In this document: positions 28,159 through 35,784 of the stretch, one piece after another | Layout of the letters: every line of letters begins with the position of its first letter | Numbering within the stretch: position 1 is the first letter of the stretch | Assembly: GCA_020636045.1 (NCBI GenBank) | Contig: JACJYP010000005.1 | Location: 124,001 to 188,000 of the forward strand | Source of the DNA: Lewinellaceae bacterium | GTDB taxonomy: Bacteria; Bacteroidota; Bacteroidia; Chitinophagales; Saprospiraceae | Reading direction: 5' to 3' | DNA: 64,000 nucleotides | Program-made: the position numbers and the translations under genes | Notes under the pieces: generated by a model | Database searches by the model: none | The model's input: only the letters and a program-made list of their open reading frames with translations | What the model was told of the DNA's origin: nothing

Positions 28159-28958
28159 GGCTGCGGCTCTCCGCTGCGTGATACCGGTATCCCGATCAGA
28201 TACGCTACGTTCAATCCGAATCTGTTCCGTTGCTTTCCACACTCCCATGTGTACTGCCGCTCGGGGTCCGCTACTTGCGCCAGTCGCATCAACGCTTCCG
28301 GACGGTAAAGCCTGAAAATGGAAATCGCGCCGTCCCAGATCGTGAATAGCGGGATCAGCGGGATAAGGTAAGTGAATAAAAGCCGGCTGAAGCGGAATGG
28401 CCTGATAAAAGGGGTGCAGAACAGGAACAGCAGCGGGTGAAACAGCAAAATGCCGATAACGGTGCCGAGGTGTTTGTCGCCTCCGTCAAATATGCCGATC
28501 GGCATGCCGTTATCCACCGCATTTTTCAGGATCACGGTCACTTCTTCCGGTTTAAAATGGTGGATGGCTGAAAACATGGTGCGAAAACCCGGTATATCGA
28601 TGCCGGGGTCGAGCGCATCTACAGGATGCCGGAAGTAGCCGATATGACCCTTTGTAGATGCTTCAATTTCCTGATATGCCTGCAGGTTGGGAAATTTATC
28701 GGACAGCACGAACCGGATATGCAGTTCTGTGGGCAAACCTCTGGCGATATAAGCCACCGGACCTCCATTCCCGGAACAAAGATCGAGTACCTGCTGCCGG
28801 CCGCTCCGAACAATGGCCTCCTCGAGTATTTTTATGGCGGGCTTGTAAAAATCCAGCAATTTCAGCAAAAATCCGAGAAAATCGGTGCCGCCGTCTCTGA
28901 TGAGACCGGGAAACCACGCCTGATCTTCAAACTCGAACAAATGCCTTCTTTTTATCAT
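28155..28958 (-). CDS. SAM-dependent methyltransferase with C-terminal membrane segments
   Basis: A 267-residue protein. The N-terminal MIKRRHLFEFEDQAWFPGLIRDG and the SAM-site motif VLDLCSGNGGPVAYIA mark a class I methyltransferase; the motif II/post-I region is RFVLSDKFPNLQAY and the motif IV region MFSAIHHFKPEE. After about residue 165, two or three hydrophobic helices follow (ILLFHPLLFLFCTPF, LLFTYLIPLIPLFTIW), so the protein is probably membrane-associated. The substrate is unknown. The ATG at 28958 is preferred to 29000 because the family begins at KRRHLFEFED. Confidence 0.75.
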   Translation of the reverse strand: MIKRRHLFEFEDQAWFPGLIRDGGTDFLGFLLKLLDFYKPAIKILEEAIVRSGRQQVLDLCSGNGGPVAYIARGLPTELHIRFVLSDKFPNLQAYQEIEASTKGHIGYFRHPVDALDPGIDIPGFRTMFSAIHHFKPEEVTVILKNAVDNGMPIGIFDGGDKHLGTVIGILLFHPLLFLFCTPFIRPFRFSRLLFTYLIPLIPLFTIWDGAISIFRLYRPEALMRLAQVADPERQYTWECGKQRNRFGLNVAYLIGIPVSRSGEPQP

Positions 28959-29004
28959 TCCTCGCCGGATTTGTAGCCGGTTCTGTAAAAACGGCAACAA
29001 AATA

Positions 29005-29034
29005 CCCCGCTTTCAGGAGATGCCGGAAGCGGGG
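29005..29034 (-). terminator. terminator after the 29057 gene
   Basis: CCCCGCTT (29005-29012) pairs with AAGCGGGG (29027-29034); in the minus direction it is followed by TATTTTGTTG. Confidence 0.65.
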
Positions 29035-29056
29035 TTCGGTTATACGGGTAAATAAA

Positions 29057-29599
29057 TTAAGGCCGGTTCAGCCACCAGCCGAGCCAGACGCCGAGCAAGC
29101 CCCATTGTGCGACCGTATCAATCAGCGAACCGATCGAACTGGCCTCGAACCAAACGCTGTTGAGGTAGGGGATGGTCAGATAACCCGTAAAACCTACTGC
29201 CAGAGCGGCCATAAAGGCTGTTTTAAAATCCAGGTGGGCAAACCTGAGCAGCAGCCAGACCAGCAGAAAGGCAGCGACCAGGTCGACAGCGAAGCCGCGG
29301 ATCATGTTCATGCTCATGCTCATATCCATGGATTTGTGATAGTTGATGGTTGCCCAGGGTTTGCCCATCGCGTTTTCCATTACGGCCTGGCGCTCTTCAT
29401 CGGTGCTGCCGGGCGCTGCCTGCGGGATCATGTAGCCGCCGTCAGCGTTCAGGTTTTGTGAGAGGAATTCGATGATCTTGCCCTGATTGGGTGTGTACTG
29501 GTATTCCGCTGCGTGGATGTTGAGTAGCGACCAGGACAGGAATTGCCAGACAAACAGGATAATACCGCCGACGATGGTTGCGATCAGTTGCTTTTTCAT
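29057..29599 (-). CDS. hypothetical membrane protein
   Basis: A 180-residue protein with an N-terminal helix (MKKQLIATIVGGIILFVWQF), a hydrophilic region of about 85 residues that ends in the Met-rich stretch KSMDMSMSMNMIRG, and three further helices to the C-terminus (AVDLVAAFLLVWLLL, AFMAALAVGFTGYL, GLLGVWLGWWLN). No named family recognised. The Met-rich run might bind a soft metal such as copper, but that is speculation. It stands alone with its own terminator. Confidence 0.6.
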   Translation of the reverse strand: MKKQLIATIVGGIILFVWQFLSWSLLNIHAAEYQYTPNQGKIIEFLSQNLNADGGYMIPQAAPGSTDEERQAVMENAMGKPWATINYHKSMDMSMSMNMIRGFAVDLVAAFLLVWLLLRFAHLDFKTAFMAALAVGFTGYLTIPYLNSVWFEASSIGSLIDTVAQWGLLGVWLGWWLNRP

Positions 29600-29758
29600 T
29601 GTAAACAGAGTTTGGTGAATGCCTGAAAACCAACGGGTAACGGATTTTCAGACGATTTTTCAGGCAAATATAAACATTTTGTATTTAATTTGGATTTTTG
29701 TTTGATTTTTGCTGGCAAAGCCTTTTGGGAAGTTAGAAAATGCTTGAATACCTGATCC

Positions 29759-30430
29759 CTACACGCGAAATACCCTTAAAAAGGCCTCCCGGTAAACCGG
29801 GCCGAGGGGAATACGGGTATGGAGGATGACGATTATCTCCCTGTCGACGTAATCGACCCGCTCGAGGTTGACAATGAACGACTTATGCACCTGTACAAAT
29901 GACGGTGGCAGCACCTCGAGCGCTTCGGAAACCGATGAGCGCGCTACGATCTTCCGGCTTTCCATGTGATAAACGAGATAATTGCCTTCTTTTTCCAAAA
30001 AAAGGATGTCCTCCGGGCTGATGCGATGCGTTCTGGCGCCGCTTTTTATCAACAAATGGCGCGCACCCTTTTCCTGTACTTTCGGCTGCTCCATGATCTT
30101 GCCGATCGCCTTTGCAAAACGCTCCAGACTGATCGGTTTCAGCAGGTAATCCGCGGCTTCCACATCGTAGCTGTCCACTGCAAACTCGGCATGTGCAGTG
30201 GTGAAAATGACTTTGGTCTCGCGCGGGAGCATGCGCGAGAGCGAAAGCCCCGTCAGCTGCGGCATGTTGATGTCCAGAAATACAAGATCTACCCGGTTTT
30301 TGCCGCAATACTCCAGTGCCTTCAGGCCATTGCGAAAACTGGCGATCAGTTCGATGCTGCTGAAATGTGCCAGATAACCTTTCAGCAAGTCGATGGCTTT
30401 GGGTTCGTCGTCTACGATGATCGCTTTCAT
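29759..30430 (-). CDS. LytTR family response regulator
   Basis: A 223-residue regulator: a receiver domain (residues 1-120; acidic pair in IVDDEP, phosphorylation site in LVFLDINMP, Thr/Ala switch VIFTTAHAEF, Lys in YLLKPI) and a LytTR DNA-binding domain (about 125-220; HRISPEDILFLEKEGNYLVYH, FVQVHKSFIVNLERVDYVD). It overlaps its partner kinase gene by 4 bases (ATGA), so the two are translated together. Targets cannot be read from the window. Confidence 0.95.
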   Translation of the reverse strand: MKAIIVDDEPKAIDLLKGYLAHFSSIELIASFRNGLKALEYCGKNRVDLVFLDINMPQLTGLSLSRMLPRETKVIFTTAHAEFAVDSYDVEAADYLLKPISLERFAKAIGKIMEQPKVQEKGARHLLIKSGARTHRISPEDILFLEKEGNYLVYHMESRKIVARSSVSEALEVLPPSFVQVHKSFIVNLERVDYVDREIIVILHTRIPLGPVYREAFLRVFRV

Positions 30431-31467
30431 TGGGTGTCGATTTCCAGATGTACGTTAAAGTCGGGACCGCTGTTGTTGATCTCCAGCCGGTGTCTTTCAG
30501 GATAAACGAGCTGCAGGCGTTCGCGCACAGCGCTGATGCCCGCACCGCCGGCCTGCGTGTGTTTCATGCTTTCCGCAATGCGATTTTTTACAAAAAAAAG
30601 TATCCGCCCCGGGCGACTCAGGTCGAATTCGATCAGGATCACCGAATGCGTTTCGGGCTCCACCCCGTATTTGAAAGCGTTTTCCACGAAGGGGATAAAA
30701 ATGCCCGGCTCGATGGGTTGTTTGTTGTGATCGCCTTGCACAACCAGCCGGACCTCGAGTTCATCCTGCTCAAAACGAAGTGCCTGTAATGCCGCAAAAT
30801 TTTCAATAAACGCAATCTCTTTTTGCACAGGCACCTGTTGCCCGGCGGTTTCGTAAACAACATATCGCAGCAGACCGGACAGAGTATCGATCGATTTGGC
30901 GAGCGCGGGATTGGCCTTTTGGTCTACCATGGCAAGCAGGTTGTTGAGCACATTAAAAAGGAAATGCGGATGCAATTGCGAGCGCAGCAGGCGCAGTTCG
31001 GCCGTGTTTTTTTGCAATTGCAGTTCCATGCGCCGCGCTTCGCTGTATCTCCAGTTGCCGGCGAGCCCCAGCGCCACAGATGCCATAAAATAAAACGTCA
31101 GAATGCCCATCCACAGGCTTTGCGGTAAAGCGGGCCGGTCAGGAAGGATGTGAAAAGTGTTCAACAAGGCAAAAAAGATCAACGCCAGGGCCAGGAGTGC
31201 GGCTGATCCCAGCGCCGTCCTTGTTGGCCGGCGCCGCTTTTTCATTGCCCCGAGGATTTGGAGATTGCTGTAAAACAGCGCGGCAGAGACGGCGATACAC
31301 ACCACGAGTTGAGCGATCAGGTTGCTGTCGCGCACGATGCGTATATATTCCCGGTCGTTGATCAGTTCCACATCGTATGCGTGTATGGAAAAACTGGATA
31401 CGATCAGTCCGCCCGTGAGGCCCCAGAATACGAGATGGAGGGCCCATTTCAGCCCGGTGTATTTCAT
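30427..31467 (-). CDS. LytS-type sensor histidine kinase
   Basis: A 346-residue kinase with four membrane helices in the first 160 residues, a short coiled linker (RMELQLQKNTAELRLLRSQL), the HisKA_7TM/His_kinase motif LHPHFLFNVLNNLLAMVD (phospho-acceptor His) and an ATPase domain with FIPFVENAFKYG and GAGISAVRERL. It signals to the LytTR regulator it overlaps. The stimulus is unknown; the sensing part is only membrane helices. The ATG at 31467 opens the first helix; the longer frame to 31755 is not protein-like. Confidence 0.93.
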   Translation of the reverse strand: MKYTGLKWALHLVFWGLTGGLIVSSFSIHAYDVELINDREYIRIVRDSNLIAQLVVCIAVSAALFYSNLQILGAMKKRRRPTRTALGSAALLALALIFFALLNTFHILPDRPALPQSLWMGILTFYFMASVALGLAGNWRYSEARRMELQLQKNTAELRLLRSQLHPHFLFNVLNNLLAMVDQKANPALAKSIDTLSGLLRYVVYETAGQQVPVQKEIAFIENFAALQALRFEQDELEVRLVVQGDHNKQPIEPGIFIPFVENAFKYGVEPETHSVILIEFDLSRPGRILFFVKNRIAESMKHTQAGGAGISAVRERLQLVYPERHRLEINNSGPDFNVHLEIDTQ

Positions 31468-31708
31468 TGGGTAAAAATAACAATGCTCCCGGTCAGGTAT
31501 CCGGCTGTGTGACAAACCATCCCGAAAATGGTATAAAATAGCCGTTTTCGCCTTGATACCCTCGTTTGGGCTGTTCTTCACAAACGTCCCCGTGTTCGTA
31601 ACATCCGCTGTTCCCGGTCGCGAATCGGGCCGTATACTTGGCGCCAGACAACTACTCACCGGCAGCGCGGGCGGCAATGTCCACGCGATGCCCATATCGA
31701 AAAGCGCT

Positions 31709-33089
31709 ATGAAATATTTTATGCCGGGAATGCTGACTGCGTTCCTTTCCATCACATGTGCCGGTCAGGAAGCCGGACGTATCCTGCAAGAAGAACAAAT
31801 AACACCCAAAATCGACTCGCTGGTCAGGCAGTATCAGGACCTGGACATCTTTTCAGGGGTGGTGCTGGTTGCGGAAAAAGGCGTGCCGGTCTACCACAAG
31901 GCATTCGGCCTCGCCAACCGCCGTACGGGCAAAATGAATACCCTCCATACGAAGTTTGACATCGGCTCAATGAACAAATCCATGACCAAAGTGGTGGTGC
32001 TGCAACTCGTCCACGAAGGAAAATTGCATTTGGGCGACCACCTGGGCGATCATCTCGACGGATTCGCGGCGGAGGCAGCCGATCATGTGACGATTGAACA
32101 TTTGCTGGAACATCGCTCCGGCTTCGGCGATTACCACGACCCCGATTTTTTCGAACTGCCGAAATCGGAAAAAAACATCGCCGCTCTGCTGAAACGCATC
32201 CGGAAAATGCCCTTGCTGTTCGAGCCGGGCACCGATCAGCAATACAGCAATACCGGGTACGTGCTGCTGGGGGCGATCATCGAAAAGGTGACCGGAAGAA
32301 GTTTTTACCAAAACGTCAGGGAACGGATCGTGGAGCCGCTCGGCATGAAAGAAACCTATCTGGTAGACAAATACGCGGTGCCTGACAGGGCGACGGGATA
32401 TTTCAAAACGGCAAAGGGCGAACTGGAGGACAACGAAGGTTTTCTGGAGGTCCCGAATCCGGACGGAGGGTTCCAGTCCACGGCAAGCGATATGCTCGTT
32501 TTTTACCGCGCCTTTCACTACGGCGATCGCCTGTGGGGTGATGAAACCAGACAACTGGATGAATTATACCCCTTTTACAAACAAACGGCTACTACTGGAA
32601 GTGGCGCGGTGGCCCATGCCGGCGGCTTTGAAGGGGCCAATACCGTGCACTACGAAGTACTTCGCGACCAGATATCAATCATCGTTTTCGCAAATATGGA
32701 CGAGCCGGTGGCGGAACAGTTGGGGTTGGGTGTTCTGACGATCATACGGGGAAAGGAGCCTTCCAAACCTGCTTTGCCCGCTGTTCAGAACGTGTACAAA
32801 GCCTGCGAAGAAAAGGGCCTCGCATACGTGAAGGATCATTTCGAACCACTGACGGTAAATTTTCACCCGACCGATCCCAAAGACATCATCCTCAATGCCG
32901 TCGGGTACACCTACCTGCGCGACGGGGAAGTAGAAAAGGCCATCGGAGTATTTACCCTGAATACCGAATGGTTTCCGGATGTGGCGAATGTGTGGGATAG
33001 CCTGGGAGAAGCGCTGCTGGCCAAAGGCGACCGGGAGGCGGCCCCTCGCATCCTATAAAAAGGCTTTGGCGATGACGGTAGACGGCTGA
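31709..33089 (+). CDS. serine hydrolase (beta-lactamase class C fold) with TPR tail, frameshifted at the end
   Basis: Signal peptide (MKYFMPGMLTAFLSITCAGQ), then a class C beta-lactamase/DD-peptidase domain: nucleophile motif SMNKSMTK (SxxK), the Tyr motif YSNTGYVLLG, and the HxG-type AHAGGFEG. A C-terminal region of about 90 residues contains a TPR-like repeat (AVGYTYLRDGEVEKAIGVF...). The frame breaks at a CCCC run (33042-33045): with one C fewer it continues EAALASYKKALAMTVDG, the end of a second TPR, and stops at 33089 inside a heptamer repeat array. It is probably a periplasmic peptidase or esterase. Confidence 0.8.
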
Positions 33090-33165
33090 CGGCTGACGGT
33101 AGACGGCTGACGGCTGACGGTAGACGGCCTACGGTGGACGGCTTACGGTGGACGGTAGACGGTGA
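33075..33165. repeat. tandem array of thirteen 7-bp units
   Basis: Thirteen heptamers of the form ACGG(T/C)(A/T/G/C)(G/T/A), mostly ACGGTAG or ACGGCTG, in unbroken register. It supplies the corrected stop codon of the serine hydrolase and lies 55 bases from the left end of the IS. Confidence 0.85.
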
Positions 33166-33219
33166 GTGGAACTTGAGTATGAGCGGGTCGGTCAGTTAAG
33201 GGACATTGTTAAACGATCG

Positions 33220-34592
33220 TTTACTGTTCAATGGTTCGTGAAGAATTTTGCTTAGGCTGGGGCCAGGTATCTTGAAAAACCAAAAAGCGTGTACGTTTGG
33301 GTTGCTTACACCTAACACGCACACGCTATGACAGGAACCCGAGAGTCCCTTGGTGCAATGATAGGCGAATTGGCTGGAACAGCAGCGGTTCGTCGTCGGA
33401 TTTTGCAAACCATATTTCCCTTGCTGCTGACTTTGCCTCAGCGGAATAATTTCAAGCAGTTGGCCCGTTGGGGGAATCGGAATGAGGGGACGCTTCATAA
33501 TTGGTATCGAAAAGAGTTGCACTTAGACTTATTCAATCGTTCATTGATAGACAAATACAGTACTGGGGATTGTTTTGTGATTTTCGATCCGAGTTATCTG
33601 CCCAAAAGTGGGAAACGCACACCTTGTCTTGGTCCATTTTGGTCAGGTCAAGCCGGAGCGGTCAAACGGGGATTGGAATTGGGGGCTTTTGCTGTTGGCG
33701 ATTTGGGACACCATACCGCTTTTCATTTGTCGGCCAGCCTGACACCGACAGCGAAAGAGTTAGCCAAACAAGGCAAAACACTGATGGGCCATTATGTGGA
33801 TTTGGTCCGGCAGCAAGAAGGACAGATTCAGCACTTTGGTAATCTGCTGGTCTGTGACGGCTATTTTGGCGTTCAGACTTTCGTTGAGCCGATCCTACAG
33901 ATGGATATTTGCCTGATCAGTTGCCTGCGCTCCAACGCAGCGCTTTATTACGCGCCGATCCTTCAACTTAATCCGCACGGCAGTAAAAAACGCGGTCGGC
34001 CAAGAAAGAAAGGGAGCAAGATTGACTGGAACAACCTGGATGAACAGTGCCTGCCAATTGTGTTGAGCGATGCTGAGAAAATCGTTCGCAGCGCATTGGT
34101 ATACGTCAAATGCTTCAAACGCCAGGTGCGGCTCGTAGCCGTAGACTACTTGCGTGAGGATGGCTCCTTGTTTACTCGCAAACTGTACTTCTGCACAGAT
34201 ACCCAAAAAGAGGCGATTTGGGTTTTGGAACATTACCAGTGCCGCTTTCAAATCGAGTTCCTCTTCCGTGATGCCAAGCAATTTACTGGTCTGACGCATT
34301 GTCAAAGCACCAACCAAACCAAAATGGAAAACCATGTCAACCTAGCGCTCTCAGCAGTTTCTGTGGCTAAAGCAGCACATTGGTTGCCTTTGCCAAAAGA
34401 TCAAAGAGGACCGTTTTCAATGGCTGAACTCAAAAACTATTACTACAACCTGGCCCTGGTCGAACGATTTTCGGTCGCCTTGGGTTTGAACCCAACCGAA
34501 ACAAAAAATAACCCCAAAATCAAAGAACTTTTATTCTCAAGTAGTTACGCTGCTATCGCAGCGTGATTCTTCACGAACCATTGACAGTGAAA
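33220..34592 (+). mobile_element. complete IS4-family-type insertion sequence
   Basis: About 1.37 kb. Terminal inverted repeats share TCAATGGTTCGTGAAGAAT exactly (33228-33246, complement at 34566-34584) and extend outward imperfectly (TTTACTG against TTTCACTG). One transposase gene fills the element; the right repeat overlaps its stop codon. I see no clear target duplication, so the exact ends are uncertain by a few bases. Its G+C is lower than that of its neighbours. The right end is 10 bases from the start codon of the next gene. Confidence 0.85.
33328..34566 (+). CDS. IS4-type DDE transposase
   Basis: A 412-residue transposase. First acidic residue in CFVIFDPSYLPKSGKRTPCLG, second in LLVCDGYFGVQTFV, and the third in the exact IS4 signature Y-(2)-R-(3)-E-(6)-K: YQCRFQIEFLFRDAKQ. 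A basic stretch GSKKRGRPRKKGSK lies between the second and third. The reading frame is whole, so the element may still be able to move. The start ATG at 33328 follows the left repeat by about 80 bases. Confidence 0.93.
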   Translation: MTGTRESLGAMIGELAGTAAVRRRILQTIFPLLLTLPQRNNFKQLARWGNRNEGTLHNWYRKELHLDLFNRSLIDKYSTGDCFVIFDPSYLPKSGKRTPCLGPFWSGQAGAVKRGLELGAFAVGDLGHHTAFHLSASLTPTAKELAKQGKTLMGHYVDLVRQQEGQIQHFGNLLVCDGYFGVQTFVEPILQMDICLISCLRSNAALYYAPILQLNPHGSKKRGRPRKKGSKIDWNNLDEQCLPIVLSDAEKIVRSALVYVKCFKRQVRLVAVDYLREDGSLFTRKLYFCTDTQKEAIWVLEHYQCRFQIEFLFRDAKQFTGLTHCQSTNQTKMENHVNLALSAVSVAKAAHWLPLPKDQRGPFSMAELKNYYYNLALVERFSVALGLNPTETKNNPKIKELLFSSSYAAIAA

Positions 34593-34602
34593 AAAGATTT
34601 TT

Positions 34603-35001
34603 ATGCCTGTATATGCGATCAGACTGACCCCGGGTCAGGACCTGAGAAAGTCCCTCGACGATTTTACGCTGGAGCGTCGGCTCGGCGCGGGTTATTTGAT
34701 CACTTGTGTCGGAAGCCTGAAAAGGGTTGTCATCCGCCCGGCTGACCGGAATGACCCAATAGTGCTCGAACAAAAATGCGAGATCGTATCGCTGACCGGG
34801 ACCTTGTCGGCCGACGGCTCGCATCTGCATATTGCGGTGTCCGACGGTACCGGGGCGACATTTGGCGGGCATTTGCTTCCCGGAAGCCTGGTCTATACCA
34901 CTGCCGAGATCGTCATTGGCGATTTGGAGGATGTGATATTCAAACGGGAGATCGACGGCGAAACCGGCTACAAAGAATTGAAGATATACCCTGCAAAATA
35001 A
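34603..35001 (+). CDS. PPC/DUF296 domain protein
   Basis: A 132-residue protein of the PPC (plants and prokaryotes conserved, DUF296) family: YAIRLTPGQDLRKSLDDF, GYLITCVGSLKRVVIR, and the metal-binding core GSHLHIAVSDGTGATFGGHL. In prokaryotes these are small trimeric proteins of unknown function; in plants the domain joins AT-hooks. The IS ends just before its ATG, so the native promoter has been displaced or cut; expression would now depend on sequence within the IS. Confidence 0.9.
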   Translation: MPVYAIRLTPGQDLRKSLDDFTLERRLGAGYLITCVGSLKRVVIRPADRNDPIVLEQKCEIVSLTGTLSADGSHLHIAVSDGTGATFGGHLLPGSLVYTTAEIVIGDLEDVIFKREIDGETGYKELKIYPAK

Positions 35002-35041
35002 AAGCAGGTACAAAGGGTTTGGGCCGGCCGGGGTGAATGGC

Positions 35042-35049
35042 TATTTTTG
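35042..35049 (+). promoter_or_regulatory. promoter of the YdeI-like gene (-33 and -7)
   Basis: TATTTTTG with TTTG at 35018-35021, 20 bases apart, which fits the Bacteroidota -33/-7 arrangement. Predicted leader of about 57 bases. Confidence 0.6.
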
Positions 35050-35112
35050 TTGACTGGTTTCCCTTTTCTGCAAATTCGGGATGCCTTTTCAATAAACACG
35101 AGCAAACTTTTG

Positions 35113-35682
35113 ATGGATATTACAGAAGTATTCTACCCCCGCCACCGCGAAGAGTGGCGCGAATGGCTGGTGTCGAACCACCAGGATAAAACGGAAGTAT
35201 GGGTGCGTACTTTCCTGAAGGCCAGCGGGCAACCCTGCATCAGTTACGATGAGTTGGTGGAGGAATGCCTCTGTTTCGGCTGGATCGACGGCGCCGTAAA
35301 GAAATACGACGAAGACAGCAAAGTGCAGCGCACCACGCCGCGCCGGAAGAAAACCTTTTTATCCGAACTCAACCGGCAACGCGTATGGAAACTCCAGCAA
35401 AACGGCCTGATGACACCTTCGGGGATCGGGCCGATCGGCGATCAGATCGGCTCGCCGGACGACCCGCTGAATATCCCCGAATGGGTGGAATCGCAACTCA
35501 GGGAAGACCCGCACGTCTGGGAGACTTTCCAGGATTTTCCCCACTTGTATAAACGGCTCAAGATCGGCTGGATATCGGAAGTGAGAAGCGATAGCCGGCG
35601 CGAAGAAGCACAAAAACGCCTGAACTATCTCATCAAAATGACCCGCCAGGGGAAGATGTACGGCACGATCCCATTGCCCTGA
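35113..35682 (+). CDS. YdeI/OmpD-associated (OmdA) family protein
   Basis: A 189-residue cytoplasmic protein of the YdeI/OmdA family: FYPRHREEWREWLVSNH at the start, ISYDELVEECLCFGWIDGAVKKYD in two motifs, and TPRRKKTFLSELNRQRVWKL, then a C-terminal YLIKMTRQGKM. Members have been linked to tolerance of peptides and bacteriocins; the biochemical role is not known. The ATG at 35113 gives the family's normal start, while the longer frame from 35047 would begin inside the promoter. Confidence 0.85.
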   Translation: MDITEVFYPRHREEWREWLVSNHQDKTEVWVRTFLKASGQPCISYDELVEECLCFGWIDGAVKKYDEDSKVQRTTPRRKKTFLSELNRQRVWKLQQNGLMTPSGIGPIGDQIGSPDDPLNIPEWVESQLREDPHVWETFQDFPHLYKRLKIGWISEVRSDSRREEAQKRLNYLIKMTRQGKMYGTIPLP

Positions 35683-35752
35683 GCGCGATGTATCGCTTTG
35701 CCTGCGCCCGACAAACCGCGCATCTGCCGCTTGCATGGCTGAAACGGACCTC

Positions 35753-35760
35753 TATTTTTG
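35753..35760 (+). promoter_or_regulatory. promoter of the cytochrome gene (-33 and -7)
   Basis: TATTTTTG with TTG at 35731-35733, 19 bases apart; predicted leader of about 18 bases. Confidence 0.6.
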
Positions 35761-35784
35761 CCGTTGCCAAATCACAGCCTTCGC

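Noticed and set aside
33190..34620. Target-site duplication flanking the IS
   Set aside because: The bases next to the inverted repeats do not form a direct repeat that I can defend, so none is claimed.
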